NCBI RefSeq assembly: GCF_003315035.1
Contig: NZ_QNRE01000012.1
Coordinates: 1-64,000, forward strand
Length of the DNA: 64,000 bases
Source of the DNA: Nocardia puris
GTDB lineage: Bacteria > Actinomycetota > Actinomycetes > Mycobacteriales > Mycobacteriaceae
Direction of reading: 5' to 3'
Shown here: piece after piece, positions 42,082 to 51,746 of the stretch
Layout: every line of letters begins with the position of its first letter
Position numbering within the stretch: the first letter of the stretch is position 1
Program-made: the position numbers and the translations under genes
The notes under the pieces: model-generated
What the model saw: the letters and a program-made list of their open reading frames with translations, nothing else
Told to the model about the DNA's origin: nothing
Database searches by the model: none

Positions 42082-43920
42082 TCAGCTCGTGCCGAGGCGG
42101 CGGTAGCGGGTGTGGCGGGTGCGGGCCAGGTCGGCCGGGGGCAGGGTGCGCAGGTGGGTGAGTTCTTCGGCGATGGCGGCGACCATGCGGCGGGCGAAGT
42201 CGATGGGTTCGTCGGCGGCGTCGGGGTATTCGGGGACGATGCGGTCGACGATGCCGTCGGCGAGCAAGTCGAGGGATCGGATGCGTTGGGCGGCAGCCAG
42301 TTCCGGGGCGTGGTCGGTGTCGCGGTACACGATCGCGCTGGCGCCTTCGGGCGGCAGCGGGGCGAGCCAGCCGTGGGTCGCGGCGAGCACGCGGTCGGCG
42401 GGCAACAGCGCGAGCGCACCGCCGCCGGTGCCCTGGCCGAGCAGCACCGACACGGTCGGCGTATCGAGCGTGACGAGATCCGCTATGCAGCGCGCGATTT
42501 CGGGTGCGAGCCCGCGCTCCTCCGCCTCCTTCGACAGCGCCGCGCCCACGGTGTCGATCACCAGCACCAGCGGCACCCGCAGTTCTTCGGCCAGCGCCAT
42601 GCTGCGCCGCGCCTCCCGCAGCGCAGCGGGCCCCATCGTCTCGCCCGCACCACCCGACCGGTCGTGCCCGAACACCACACACGGCTGCCCGCGGAACCGG
42701 GCCAGCGCGTGCACCACACTGCGATCGGCCTCGCCCTGCCCGGTGCCGCTGAGCGGAACCCGTTGCGTCACATGGCGCAACAACTCCCGCAGCCCCGGGC
42801 GGTCGGGGCGACGGGAGATGAGCACCGACCGCCACGCGGGCACATCGACGTGGGTCGCACCCGCCGGTACAGGCAGCTCCGATCCCCGGCGTTCCACACG
42901 CGCCGACACCGGCTCCGCCGAAACATCCGCGTCACGCACCACATCCCGACCGGAGCCTCCACCCGCCCGAGAATCGCTGTCCGGCCACATATCCGCGCCC
43001 TCGGCCGAATCCGGACCCGAGTGCCGCCCCGCCCGGGACCCGCCCTGCTCTGAGACCTCCGCACCACCGGCCGCATGCGGACCGGAAGGCTCAACCCCAG
43101 GTACCCCACTGGGCGGGGCTCCAGCACCACCCGCTGAATCCGAACCAGACTGTCGACGCACCCGAGAACCGCTGTCCGGCAACTCGTCCGAACTACGCGC
43201 AGCCCCGGACGAATCCCCCGGACGTGACCGCCCGGCGCTCGGCGGCGACGGTTCTCCACTGAGCACACTCAACGCTCGGTGCGCGATCAGACGGAACACG
43301 CGCACCGGCACGACGCCGTCGATCACCCCGTGCCGGTAGAGGTTCTCCGCCGTCTGCACGCCCTCGGGAAAGTGCTTGTCGTACAGCGCTTTGTAGACGC
43401 GTGGCCCGAGAAAGCCGATGAGCGCGCCGGGTTGGGCGAAGGTCATGTGGCCCAGCGACCCCCACGACGCGAACACCCCGCCCATGGTGGGATCCCGCAG
43501 GTACACCAGGTACGGGTGGCCCGCCGATTTGTGCGTCGCGAGCGCGCCCGCGATCTTCACCATCTGCGCGAAAGCGACGGTGCCCTCCTGCATCCGGGTG
43601 CCGCCCGAGGTCGGCGACGCGATCAGCGGCAACCCCAGTGCGGTAGCGCGCTCCACCGCCTCCACCACCCGTTCGGCCGCGGCCACACCGATCGACCCGG
43701 CCAGGAACCCGAACTCGCAGGCGATCACCGCCACCGGACGGCCACGCAGCGCCCCCGCACCGGTGATCACCGCTTCATCGGTGCCCGCCGCCACCGCGGC
43801 CGCCCGCAACTCCTCCCGATAGCGCGGAGACGCGTCCACCTCGACCGGGGTCCGATCCCACCCGGTGAACGACCCCTCGTCGAGCAACTGCCCGAGCCAC
43901 TCCCGCGCCGAAATCCGCAT
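42082..43920 (-). CDS. accD3: Acetyl/propionyl-CoA carboxylase carboxyltransferase, AccD3-like
   Basis: 612 residues. The N-terminal half (1 to about 220) is a carboxyltransferase beta domain: RPVAVIACEFGFLAGSIGVAA, SGGTRMQEGTVAFAQM, TMGGVFASWGSLGH. The C-terminal half (about 360 to 612) is the alpha domain: VVFGHDRSGGAGETMGPAA, VLVIDTVGAALSKEAEERGL, GQGTGGGALALLPADRVL. A low-complexity linker of about 120 residues rich in Ser, Gly, Asp and Arg separates them, so it is longer than the AccD3 I remember (about 495 residues). It transfers carboxylate from carboxybiotin to acyl-CoA. Synteny with prrA/prrB and echA6 supports the name. Confidence 0.9.
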   Translation of the reverse strand: MRISAREWLGQLLDEGSFTGWDRTPVEVDASPRYREELRAAAVAAGTDEAVITGAGALRGRPVAVIACEFGFLAGSIGVAAAERVVEAVERATALGLPLIASPTSGGTRMQEGTVAFAQMVKIAGALATHKSAGHPYLVYLRDPTMGGVFASWGSLGHMTFAQPGALIGFLGPRVYKALYDKHFPEGVQTAENLYRHGVIDGVVPVRVFRLIAHRALSVLSGEPSPPSAGRSRPGDSSGAARSSDELPDSGSRVRRQSGSDSAGGAGAPPSGVPGVEPSGPHAAGGAEVSEQGGSRAGRHSGPDSAEGADMWPDSDSRAGGGSGRDVVRDADVSAEPVSARVERRGSELPVPAGATHVDVPAWRSVLISRRPDRPGLRELLRHVTQRVPLSGTGQGEADRSVVHALARFRGQPCVVFGHDRSGGAGETMGPAALREARRSMALAEELRVPLVLVIDTVGAALSKEAEERGLAPEIARCIADLVTLDTPTVSVLLGQGTGGGALALLPADRVLAATHGWLAPLPPEGASAIVYRDTDHAPELAAAQRIRSLDLLADGIVDRIVPEYPDAADEPIDFARRMVAAIAEELTHLRTLPPADLARTRHTRYRRLGTS

Positions 43921-44045
43921 CGCGCGAGCATAACCAGCCCACCCGACTCCCCCGATCCTGCAACGAAGAAATCCGGCTCGGGAGATCCCGAACCGGATGA
44001 AGGCGTGCTTCTACCACGAGTGACCCGTGTGCGCCCACGAGGGAG

Positions 44046-44068
44046 GGCAGCCGCAGGGGGCGGCTGCC
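44046..44068 (-). terminator. Terminator hairpin after the conservon operon
   Basis: A 9-base stem GGCAGCCGC/GCGGCTGCC with a 5-base loop lies 10 bases beyond the stop of the GTPase gene. No T-run. Confidence 0.55.
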
Positions 44069-44077
44069 GCCCGTTGA

Positions 44078-44680
44078 TCAGTAACCCTGCATGACCTTGC
44101 GCAGGGCGTATTCGGTGAGCGCGACCAGCGCCTGCTTGGCGGGCTCGCGCCGCCGCGCGTCGATGGACAGGATCGGGACGTCGGCGGGGACCGCGAGGGC
44201 CTGCCGGATGTCCTCGATCGGGTACCGCGGCGCGTCGTCGAACTCGTTGAGCGCCACCAGGAAAGGCAGGTTGCGCGCTTCGAAGTAGTCGACGGCCGCG
44301 AAGCTGTCCTCCAGCCTGCGGGTGTCGACCAGCACCACGGCGCCGATCGCGCCGCGGATCAGGTCGTCCCACATGAACCAGAACCGGTACTGGCCCGGCG
44401 TACCGAACAGATACAGCACCAGATCGTCCGCGAGACTGATCCTGCCGAAGTCCATGGCCACCGTGGTGGTGGACTTCATCGGGATACCGGTCAGGTTGTC
44501 GATTCCGGTACTGGCATTGGTGACCAATGCCTCGGTACGCAGCGGAACGATCTCCGAGACGGCACCGACCAGCGTGGTCTTGCCGACACCGAAACCGCCC
44601 GCGACCACGATCTTCGCCGAAGTGGGCTTGCTGGTGCGGGTGTCGACCTGTGCCGTCGAATCAAATACGCCGGAGTCCAC
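44078..44680 (-). CDS. Conservon GTP-binding protein (CvnD/Rv3362c-like)
   Basis: 200 residues from a GTG start. A Ras-like small GTPase of the conservon type: P-loop VAGGFGVGKTTLVG at about 26 to 39, switch motif MDFGRISL, G3 as FGTPGQYRFW, G4 as ALNEFDD (Asn-x-x-Asp variant). These proteins act with a roadblock protein as switch and activator in signalling at the membrane. Last gene of the conservon operon; its start overlaps the DUF742 stop by 20 bases. Confidence 0.92.
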   Translation of the reverse strand: MDSGVFDSTAQVDTRTSKPTSAKIVVAGGFGVGKTTLVGAVSEIVPLRTEALVTNASTGIDNLTGIPMKSTTTVAMDFGRISLADDLVLYLFGTPGQYRFWFMWDDLIRGAIGAVVLVDTRRLEDSFAAVDYFEARNLPFLVALNEFDDAPRYPIEDIRQALAVPADVPILSIDARRREPAKQALVALTEYALRKVMQGY

Positions 44681-45032
44681 TGAGAACCCTTTCGATCAGC
44701 TCGCGACGTTCATCGTCGCTGGAATCGTCTTTCAAAGTCGCCGAAACGCGCACGTGCCCGGCCTCGATCAGGTCGGCTACGAGTACCCGCGCCACACCGA
44801 TCGGAATACCGAGCCGCGCCGCTACTTCGGCGACGGACGGCGATTCTCTGCACAACTCCACGATGGACGTCTCGATGTTGGTCAGTTCGAACTGCCGCTC
44901 CAGGGCGACCGGATGCGATGCGACCAGAGCCTCCAGCGCCAACTCGACCTTCGGTCTGGTGCGACCGGCGGTCAGTGAGTAAGGGCGCACGAGGCTGGGC
45001 TCGCTCCCCACGCCGTGATCTTCTATGTCCAT
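44661..45032 (-). CDS. DUF742 protein of the conservon
   Basis: 123 residues from ATG 45,032 (MDIEDHGVGSEPSLVRPYSL). DUF742 proteins have the invariant N-terminal VRPYxLTxGRTRP and a winged-helix part (VAEVAARLGIPIGVARVLVADL), near residues 70 to 92. They are always in conservons next to the roadblock and GTPase. Located 7 bases after the roadblock gene and overlapping the GTPase gene. Confidence 0.92.
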   Translation of the reverse strand: MDIEDHGVGSEPSLVRPYSLTAGRTRPKVELALEALVASHPVALERQFELTNIETSIVELCRESPSVAEVAARLGIPIGVARVLVADLIEAGHVRVSATLKDDSSDDERRELIERVLSGLRRI

Positions 45033-45039
45033 CCCACCA

Positions 45040-45453
45040 TCAGGAACCCATCGTGACGCGTGGCGTGGCCTGAACCGTCTGGCCGACACGCTCGACCAAC
45101 AGGGCCATTTCGTAGCCGACCTGTCCGATATCGCAGGACGTGTTGGTCAGCACCGCGAGGTAGGAGCCGTCGCCGACCGCCATGAGCAGCAGGTAGCCGT
45201 GCTCCATCTCGACGACCGATTGCAGGACCGTGCCGCCTTCGAACAGATTCGATACGCCCACCGAGAGGCTGGCCAGTCCGGCGGTCACGGCCGAGAGCTG
45301 CTCGGCGCGATCGACGGGCAGCTGCGAGCTCGCGGCCATGAGCAGTCCGTCAGCCGAGACCAGGACGGCATGAGCTACGCCAGGAACCTCGTTGGCGAAG
45401 TTCGAAACCAGCCAATCCAGCTGACGATTCGTACCACCTAGATCGGGGTTCAT
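45040..45453 (-). CDS. Roadblock/LC7 domain protein of the conservon
   Basis: 137 residues from ATG 45,453 (MNPDLGGTNRQLDWLVSNFA), with AAAGGAG 5 bases upstream. The roadblock/MglB fold is clear: GVAHAVLVSADGLLMAASSQLP and VVEMEHGYLLLMAVGDGSYLAVL. In conservons it regulates the adjacent GTPase. The ATG overlaps the kinase stop by four bases. Confidence 0.93.
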   Translation of the reverse strand: MNPDLGGTNRQLDWLVSNFANEVPGVAHAVLVSADGLLMAASSQLPVDRAEQLSAVTAGLASLSVGVSNLFEGGTVLQSVVEMEHGYLLLMAVGDGSYLAVLTNTSCDIGQVGYEMALLVERVGQTVQATPRVTMGS

Positions 45454-48400
45454 CGGTCTCCTTTGTCTCCGGTTAGGTTCATTGCTCTCATTGCGCGGCC
45501 ATCCCGGACGCCCTGCTGGTGGCGACTCAAGCTGGACCTGATCGATTCCGGATCTCGGCTCGGCGCCCGATCCGCGGCACCGCTGACGGCGCCGGGGACC
45601 AGCCTCCCGCCCGGATTGCGTTGAGGCAAGCCGGCGGCGGTCTTCTGTTCGGCCTGGGCCTCGCTGGCCCGGCGGGCCGCCTGCCATCCTTCGTCACCGG
45701 GTGATTCGAAGGAGGCGGCGATCTGGGAGCGGTCCGGGTTCGGGTCGGCGAGCCAGGCCGACATCATCTCGGCGAAGATCGGGCTGTCCATCGGCGATCC
45801 GGGTTCAGCGGCGGGCTGGAGCCGGGTCTGGAAGAACGAGGCCGTCTTGGCCGGGTTGGACCGGTAGCTGTGCTTGCCGGGGTCGCGGGCCCCGGCCTGT
45901 CCGCCGTCGGCGGACTCGTGCGCGGCGGGCGCGGTGCGCTCCCGCTGCGGCAGGGCCACCCCGGGGGGCGCCTCGCGCTGGGGCAGCACGGTGGCGCCGG
46001 GATCGCGCTGGGGCAGTCCCTCGGGCGCCCGCTGGTGCAGACCGTTCGAGGCGGGTGCGCGCTGCGGCAAACCGTTGGGCGCGGACTGCTGCGGCCCGGC
46101 CGCCGGAGCGGGCTGACGCTGCGGCAGACCACCCGCACCCGGATCGCGCTGCGGCAAACCGCCCGGGTCGCGCTGGGGCAGACCGTTGCCCGCCGGGCGC
46201 TGCGGCAGGCCGCCGTCGCGCTGCGGGGCACCGTTGGCGCCGGGATCACGACGCGGCAGGCCGTTGGCGCCGCCCTCACGCTGGGGCAGGCCGTTCGCGG
46301 CCGAATCCCGCTGTGGGAGGCCGCCCTCGGCCTGGTCGCGCTGGGGCACGCCGCCCTCACGCTGCGGCAGACCGCCCGAAGCACTCTCGCGCTGCGGCAG
46401 ACCGTTCGGCCCACCCTCACGCGACGGCGCACCGTTCGCACCCGGCTGACGCTGCGGCAAGCCACCGTCACGCTGCGGCAAGCCGTTCGGCCCACCCTCG
46501 CGCTGGGGACGTCCACCGGAGGCACTGTCCCGCTGCGGCAGTCCACCGGCAGCCGGATCACGCTGCGGAAGTCCACCGGACGCGCTCTCACGCTGCGGCA
46601 GACCACCGGCGGCCGGATCACGCTGGGGCAGACCACCCTCACGCTGCGGCAGACCACTCGGCCCACCCTCACGCGACGACGGCGCACCGTTCGCACCCGG
46701 CTGACGCTGCGGCAGCCCACCATCCCGCTGCGGGGCGCCGCTCGCGGCGTCCCGCTGGGGTAGGCCGTCGCGAGCCGGGGCGCCGTTGGAGCCCGGCTGA
46801 CGCTGCGGCAGTCCGCCCGTGGGCGGCGGCGGGGCGCCCGCGGCACCCGGCTGACGCTGCGGCAGGCCACCCTTGCCCTCCGGCGGCGCGGTGCGACCCG
46901 GCGTGGGACCGGCGACCGCGGGCGGCGGGGTGGGCGCACCGGGCGGGGTGGGCGGTTTCGGCCCACCGGGGGCCAAGGTGCGCTTGGGCATGGCGGCCGC
47001 GGCGAGCTTGCCGCGCTGCGGCGCACCCGTCGCCTGTCCGGGCTGCCCGGGGGCGGGGCGCAGGGTCGGGCTCGACTGGGCCGAGTCCTGGCGCAGCGAG
47101 GGCGACATGGCCGCACCCGGCTGCCGCTGCGGCAATCCGCCCGGACCCGTCTGCTCGGGCTTGCCGACCGGAATCGGCCCGCTCACGCCCGGATCGACGG
47201 TGACCATCATGTTGCCGCTCGGCGTGCGGGTGACCGCGCGGGTCTGCATCGACGTCGGCGTGGACGGACGCTCCGGCGCGGGCGCCGGAGCGGGCGTCGG
47301 AACCGACGGGGTGAGCGGCTGCGGCGCCGAGATCGGCTGCCCGGCCACGATCAAGCCGACCGGCACGTGCACCGTGACGGTGACGCCGGGGTCGCGCGCG
47401 GTGTCGAACGTCGGGCGCAGCCGCACCGTCAGGCCGTGGCGCTCGGCCAGGCGGCCGACCACGAACAGGCCCATGTGGCGGGCGGTGTCGGGACCGGGCT
47501 CGGCGGTCTGCTCGAGCCTGCGGTTGATCTCGGCCATCTCCGCGGGCGGCATGCCGATGCCGCGGTCGGCGACCTCGATCAGCAGGCCCTTGTCGTGCGC
47601 CTGGGCGAAGGTGAACTTGACGTCGGTCTCCGGCGGCGAGGCGCGCAGCGCGTTGTCGAGCAGCTCGGCGAACAGGTGCGCCAGGTCGGAGGCGGCCGGT
47701 TCCTTGAGCGAACCGCGCGGGGTCGCGCCCAGCTTCACCCGCTCGTAGTCCTCCACCTCGGAGATCGCGGCCCGCAGCACGTCGGCGATCTCGACCGGGG
47801 CGGACTTGGCGCGGCGCTGCTTGGTGCCGGCCAGGATGAGCAGGTTGTCGCCGTTGCGGCGCATGCGAGCGGCCAGGTGGTCGATCCGGAACAGGTTCTC
47901 CAGCAGGCGCGGGTCCTTCTCGTCGTACTCCATCGCCTCGATCAGGCTGAGCTGGTGGTCGATCAGCGACTTGGAGCGGCGCGCCAGGGTCTCGAACATG
48001 TCGTTGACCTGGGCGCGCATCTGCGCCTGATCGCTGGCCAGGCGCAGCGCCTGCCCGTGGATGTCGTCGACGGCGCGGGCCAGCTGGCCGATCTCCTCGG
48101 TGCTGCGCACCGGCATCGGCTCCAGCGGCACGTCCTCGGGGGCGGCGCCGTTGCGCAGCTGGGCGACCTCGTGCGGCAGATCGCTCTCGGCGACGCGCAG
48201 GGCGGCCAGGCGCAGGCGGTGCAGCGGCACGATCATCGAGCGCGCGACGAACACCGCGAGCAGCAGCGCCGCGAGGATGGTCGCGATGACGACGCCGGTG
48301 TAGGTCCAGGCGTCGCGGTTGGCGGTGCCGGCCAGCGAGGTCATCGCGCTGTCGATGTCGTCGGTGGCCTTCGCGACCAGCAGCTCGTAGGCGTCGATGC

Positions 48401-49244
48401 TGCTCTCCAGCGAGCCCTTGATCTCGAACACCGGCGGGCGGCCCGCTTGCGTCTCGGGGCTGTCGACCAGGTCGATCCGGGTCTCCACGCCCGCGCGCAG
48501 ATCCGCGATCGTGGCGTCGCCCTCGGGCAGGCGGTTGGCCAGCACGTTCAGCAGCGCGTTCTCGGTGTTGGCGGCGACCAGGAAGTTCTGGATGCCGCCC
48601 TTGGAATCCTGCAGGAACTCGGTCGAGGCCGCGATCTCGCCGACCAGCGCCGCGCGGGTGTTCAGCGAGTCGACCAGACGTAGCTTGGCCGCGTCCATAC
48701 GCTGGTCGCTGACCTGCGAGACGACGTTCTCCACGATGCGCACGCTGTTATTGCGGATCGTGTCGATGACGCCCAGCGCCTCGGACGACGCCTGGTAGGC
48801 CTTACCGCGCGACTCGATGCCCTTGGCCTCGGTGATCATGTTGCGCAGGGCGGCCGCGGCCTCGGGGGTGTCGCCCAGGCTGCCCAGCGCGCCCTCCGCG
48901 GTGGCGATCGCCGCGCCGAGCGCGGCGAGATCCGCGTCGGCGACGATCTCGATGCCCGGTATCACCGTGGCCATCTGGCCGCCCGCGACCGTGGCGGCCG
49001 TGGCGCTCAGGCCGGTGACGGCCGGAATCGCCTCGACGCTCTCGGCGACCGACTCCAGCCGGTTCGCCTCGGAGAACTCCGCGGTGATCCTCGACACGCC
49101 GAGCCCCACCGCGACCGCCAGCGGCACGGCGAGAACCGCCGTAACCTTCCAGCGCAGGTCCCAATTGCCGAGCGCCCAGCGCTTCTTGCCGGACCTAGCG
49201 GCGTCACGCATCTCCCACTCACTTTCCAAACTGGCCCCATCCAC
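45450..49244 (-). CDS. Conservon sensor histidine kinase with long GLPQR repeat tail
   Basis: 1264 residues from GTG 49,244; an ATG at 49,211 is a good alternative. TM1 (about 32 to 50), an extracellular nitrate/sulfonate-sensor-like helical domain to about 310, TM2 (about 315 to 335), HAMP, a helical dimerisation part (LFRIDHLAARMRRNGDNLL) and a histidine-kinase ATPase (HLFAELLDNALRAS N-box; VADRGIGMPPAEM G1 box), then VHVPVGLIVAG. The last 600 residues are low-complexity with more than 20 GLPQR units and proline/glycine-rich spacers. Resembles M. tuberculosis Rv3365c but much longer. Heads the kinase, roadblock, DUF742, GTPase operon; ATGA overlap with the next gene. Confidence 0.9.
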   Translation of the reverse strand: MDGASLESEWEMRDAARSGKKRWALGNWDLRWKVTAVLAVPLAVAVGLGVSRITAEFSEANRLESVAESVEAIPAVTGLSATAATVAGGQMATVIPGIEIVADADLAALGAAIATAEGALGSLGDTPEAAAALRNMITEAKGIESRGKAYQASSEALGVIDTIRNNSVRIVENVVSQVSDQRMDAAKLRLVDSLNTRAALVGEIAASTEFLQDSKGGIQNFLVAANTENALLNVLANRLPEGDATIADLRAGVETRIDLVDSPETQAGRPPVFEIKGSLESSIDAYELLVAKATDDIDSAMTSLAGTANRDAWTYTGVVIATILAALLLAVFVARSMIVPLHRLRLAALRVAESDLPHEVAQLRNGAAPEDVPLEPMPVRSTEEIGQLARAVDDIHGQALRLASDQAQMRAQVNDMFETLARRSKSLIDHQLSLIEAMEYDEKDPRLLENLFRIDHLAARMRRNGDNLLILAGTKQRRAKSAPVEIADVLRAAISEVEDYERVKLGATPRGSLKEPAASDLAHLFAELLDNALRASPPETDVKFTFAQAHDKGLLIEVADRGIGMPPAEMAEINRRLEQTAEPGPDTARHMGLFVVGRLAERHGLTVRLRPTFDTARDPGVTVTVHVPVGLIVAGQPISAPQPLTPSVPTPAPAPAPERPSTPTSMQTRAVTRTPSGNMMVTVDPGVSGPIPVGKPEQTGPGGLPQRQPGAAMSPSLRQDSAQSSPTLRPAPGQPGQATGAPQRGKLAAAAMPKRTLAPGGPKPPTPPGAPTPPPAVAGPTPGRTAPPEGKGGLPQRQPGAAGAPPPPTGGLPQRQPGSNGAPARDGLPQRDAASGAPQRDGGLPQRQPGANGAPSSREGGPSGLPQREGGLPQRDPAAGGLPQRESASGGLPQRDPAAGGLPQRDSASGGRPQREGGPNGLPQRDGGLPQRQPGANGAPSREGGPNGLPQRESASGGLPQREGGVPQRDQAEGGLPQRDSAANGLPQREGGANGLPRRDPGANGAPQRDGGLPQRPAGNGLPQRDPGGLPQRDPGAGGLPQRQPAPAAGPQQSAPNGLPQRAPASNGLHQRAPEGLPQRDPGATVLPQREAPPGVALPQRERTAPAAHESADGGQAGARDPGKHSYRSNPAKTASFFQTRLQPAAEPGSPMDSPIFAEMMSAWLADPNPDRSQIAASFESPGDEGWQAARRASEAQAEQKTAAGLPQRNPGGRLVPGAVSGAADRAPSRDPESIRSSLSRHQQGVRDGRAMRAMNLTGDKGDR
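45943..46875 (-). repeat. Tandem repeat coding for GLPQR units
   Basis: Within the kinase gene, an irregular repeat of about 21 to 60 bases encodes GLPQR followed by short variable spacers such as DPAAG, ESASG, EGGPN, QPGANGAPS. I count more than 20 exact GLPQR, plus variants GRPQR, GVPQR, GLHQR, GLPRR. The DNA repeat is not perfect, so it is an old, diverged expansion. Confidence 0.85.
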
Positions 49245-49527
49245 GCGCCATCAGCGAACCTCCACAATCGCATGCTGGCTCGACGGGTGGAGCTGGCCGA
49301 GAACTGCGGCTGGCCGAGAAATTGCGTCTACGACGGCCCAAATAAGTGACATCAGATTCTAACGGATCAATAACAGCTTGGGTGACACCGAGTAGAGCTA
49401 CGGGCCTTGACCTGCCCGTTCCAGGCATAACCAGAGGTCGCGGCACCCACCCGGGCGTCGCGTGAAGTCTGCCACAATCATGCAGATCTATCGAGGCGGG
49501 CATCGAGGCGAAGCTAGGGAGTCGGGG

Positions 49528-51633
49528 TTGAGCACAACATCGCGCGGCGAGTCGGCGGGGGGCGGCGACCCGAAGCCGGGCCCGGACGCCAAGCGGGGCT
49601 ACCGGCCGGTCTACCAGACCAGCCTGGTCGACCCCGCGGAGTTCTGGTCCGGCGCGGCCGGCGCGATCGACTGGGTGACCCCGCCCACCCAGCTCTCCGA
49701 CACCAGCGCCCGCCCCGTGACCAGGTGGTTTCCCGACGCCACGCTGAATACCTCGTACAACGCCCTCGATCGGCACGTGCGCACCGGCCCGGTGGCCGAG
49801 GGCGGCCGGGCCGACCAGCCCGCCCTTATATACGACTCCGCTATGACCGATACCAAGGTCGTCTACACCTACGCGGAGCTGCTCGACGAGGTCGCGACCT
49901 TCGCCGGCGCCATGCTGCGACTCGGCGTGCGGCAGGGTGACCGGGTCGTCATCTATCTGCCGATGATCCCCGAAGCCGTGATCGCGATGCTGGCCTGCGC
50001 GCGCATCGGCGCGGTGCACTCGGTGGTGTTCGGCGGGTTCGCCGCACCCGAGCTGGCGGCCCGCATCGACGACGCCGAACCTGTGCTCATTGTCACCGCG
50101 TCGGGGGGGCTGGAACCCGGCCGCCGGATCGAATATCCGCCGATCGTGCTCCAGGCGCTGGACCTCGCGAAGACCACCGCGCCGCGCCACGTGGTGGTCA
50201 AGCAGCGGCCCGGCAAGTTCGAGACCATCACCTTCGCCGCGCCGCAGGCGGCCACCGACTCCCTGCCGAGTTCGGCCGAGACGGTTGCCGCGCAGTGGCT
50301 GGACTGGGACGACGCGGTGCGTGGCGCCGAGCCCGCCGAGCCCGTTGCGGTGGCCGCGACCGATCCGCTGTACATCCTCTACACCTCGGGCACCACCGGG
50401 AAGCCGAAGGGCGTGGTGCGCGACAACGGTGGTCACGCCGTGGCGCTGACCTGGTCGATGCGCAATATCTACGACGTGGGGCCCGGTCAGGTGATGTGGG
50501 CCGCCTCCGATGTCGGCTGGGTCGTGGGCCACTCCTACATCGTGTACGCGCCGCTGCTGGTCGGTGCCACGACGTTGCTGTACGAGGGCAAGCCGGTCGG
50601 CACCCCCGACGCGGGCGCGTTCTGGCGGGTGGTGGCCGAGCACGGGGTGCGGGTGCTGTTCACCGCGCCGACCGCGCTGCGCGCCATCCGCAAGGCCGAT
50701 CCCGACGCCAAGCTGGCCCGCAACCATGACCTGTCGGGGTTGCGTGCGCTGTTCTGCGCCGGTGAGCGGCTGGATCCGGCCACCTACGAGTGGGCGCGCG
50801 ACACACTGCTGGCCGACCGGCCCGACTGCCCGGTGGTGGACCACTGGTGGCAGACGGAGACGGGCTGGCCGATCTGCGCCAACCTGCTCGGGTTGCAGGA
50901 GCTGCCGATCAAGCCGGGGTCGGCGTCGGTCCCGGTGCCCGGGTATCGCATTCGAGTGCTGGACGCGGAGGGCAACCCGGTCCCCGTCGGCACCGAGGGC
51001 AATATCGTCATCGGGTTGCCGATGCCGCCGGGCACCCTGACCGGCCTATGGCACGACGAGCCCCGGCTCATCCGTTCCTATATGTCCGCCTTCCCCGGCC
51101 ACTACACGACAGGGGACTCCGGCTACGTCGACGAAGACGGTTACCTCTTCGTCCTCGGCCGCAGCGACGACGTGATCAATATGGCCGGGCACCGGCTCTC
51201 GGCGGGCAGCATAGAAGCCGCGATCTCCGGACACCCCGCCGTGGCCGAGTGCGCGGTGATCGGCCTGCCCGACGAGTTGAAGGGCCAGCGCCCGATCGCC
51301 TACGTCGTGCTGAAGGAAGGCGCGGAGATCGAGCCCGACCGCCTGCGCGACGAGCTGGCCCAGCGGGTGCGCGAGCAGATCGGCGCGATCGCCGCCCTGC
51401 ACGACGCGGTGGTCGTGGCCGGGCTGCCCAAGACCAGATCGGGCAAGATCCTGCGCAAGACCATCCGCCAGATCACCGCGGGCGACGAGTACGAGGTGCC
51501 CTCGACCATCGAGGACCGCGGCGTGCTCGCGGCGCTGGAGGACCAGATCATCACCGCCCGCGCCGACGCGCTGGCCGCGGCCGAGAACGGCGACGCGGAC
51601 CCGCCCGGCGCGGATTCCGTTGCGCCGTCCTGA
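49528..51633 (+). CDS. Propionyl/acetyl-CoA synthetase, PrpE-like
   Basis: 701 residues from TTG 49,528 (LSTTSRGES), with GGGAG upstream; a frame start at 49,462 exists but lacks one. It activates short carboxylic acids to acyl-CoA via acyl-adenylate. Motifs: A3 YTSGTTGKPKGVVRD, WWQTETGWP near 460, TTGDSGYVDEDGY, and the catalytic lysine in KTRSGKILRKT near the C-terminus. VRDNGGHAVAL is typical of PrpE. It is divergent from the conservon operon. Acetate versus propionate preference cannot be told. Confidence 0.9.
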   Translation: MSTTSRGESAGGGDPKPGPDAKRGYRPVYQTSLVDPAEFWSGAAGAIDWVTPPTQLSDTSARPVTRWFPDATLNTSYNALDRHVRTGPVAEGGRADQPALIYDSAMTDTKVVYTYAELLDEVATFAGAMLRLGVRQGDRVVIYLPMIPEAVIAMLACARIGAVHSVVFGGFAAPELAARIDDAEPVLIVTASGGLEPGRRIEYPPIVLQALDLAKTTAPRHVVVKQRPGKFETITFAAPQAATDSLPSSAETVAAQWLDWDDAVRGAEPAEPVAVAATDPLYILYTSGTTGKPKGVVRDNGGHAVALTWSMRNIYDVGPGQVMWAASDVGWVVGHSYIVYAPLLVGATTLLYEGKPVGTPDAGAFWRVVAEHGVRVLFTAPTALRAIRKADPDAKLARNHDLSGLRALFCAGERLDPATYEWARDTLLADRPDCPVVDHWWQTETGWPICANLLGLQELPIKPGSASVPVPGYRIRVLDAEGNPVPVGTEGNIVIGLPMPPGTLTGLWHDEPRLIRSYMSAFPGHYTTGDSGYVDEDGYLFVLGRSDDVINMAGHRLSAGSIEAAISGHPAVAECAVIGLPDELKGQRPIAYVVLKEGAEIEPDRLRDELAQRVREQIGAIAALHDAVVVAGLPKTRSGKILRKTIRQITAGDEYEVPSTIEDRGVLAALEDQIITARADALAAAENGDADPPGADSVAPS

Positions 51634-51746
51634 TTTCCCGGCCGCTCTCAGAGCTTTCTCATGGCGGGTTCACCCCCGTGCCAGCGCGGGGTAATACCGT
51701 CGGAGGTGGTTACGCGCCACCCCTCGACCCCTCGGAGGCATCACCG

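Noticed and set aside
45943..46875. Repeats considered as a CRISPR array
   Set aside because: Repeats are in frame, diverged and of variable spacing, with no unique spacers; they code for protein.
45701..47203. Long plus-strand frames (297 to 500 codons) in the GLPQR repeat region
   Set aside because: They translate the repeat complement (LRQT-type repeats) and have no start signals.
50790..51746. Long in-frame extension upstream of the hemophore-related gene
   Set aside because: It overlaps the acyl-CoA synthetase out of frame; the ATG at 51,747 has GGAGG and begins a clear signal peptide.
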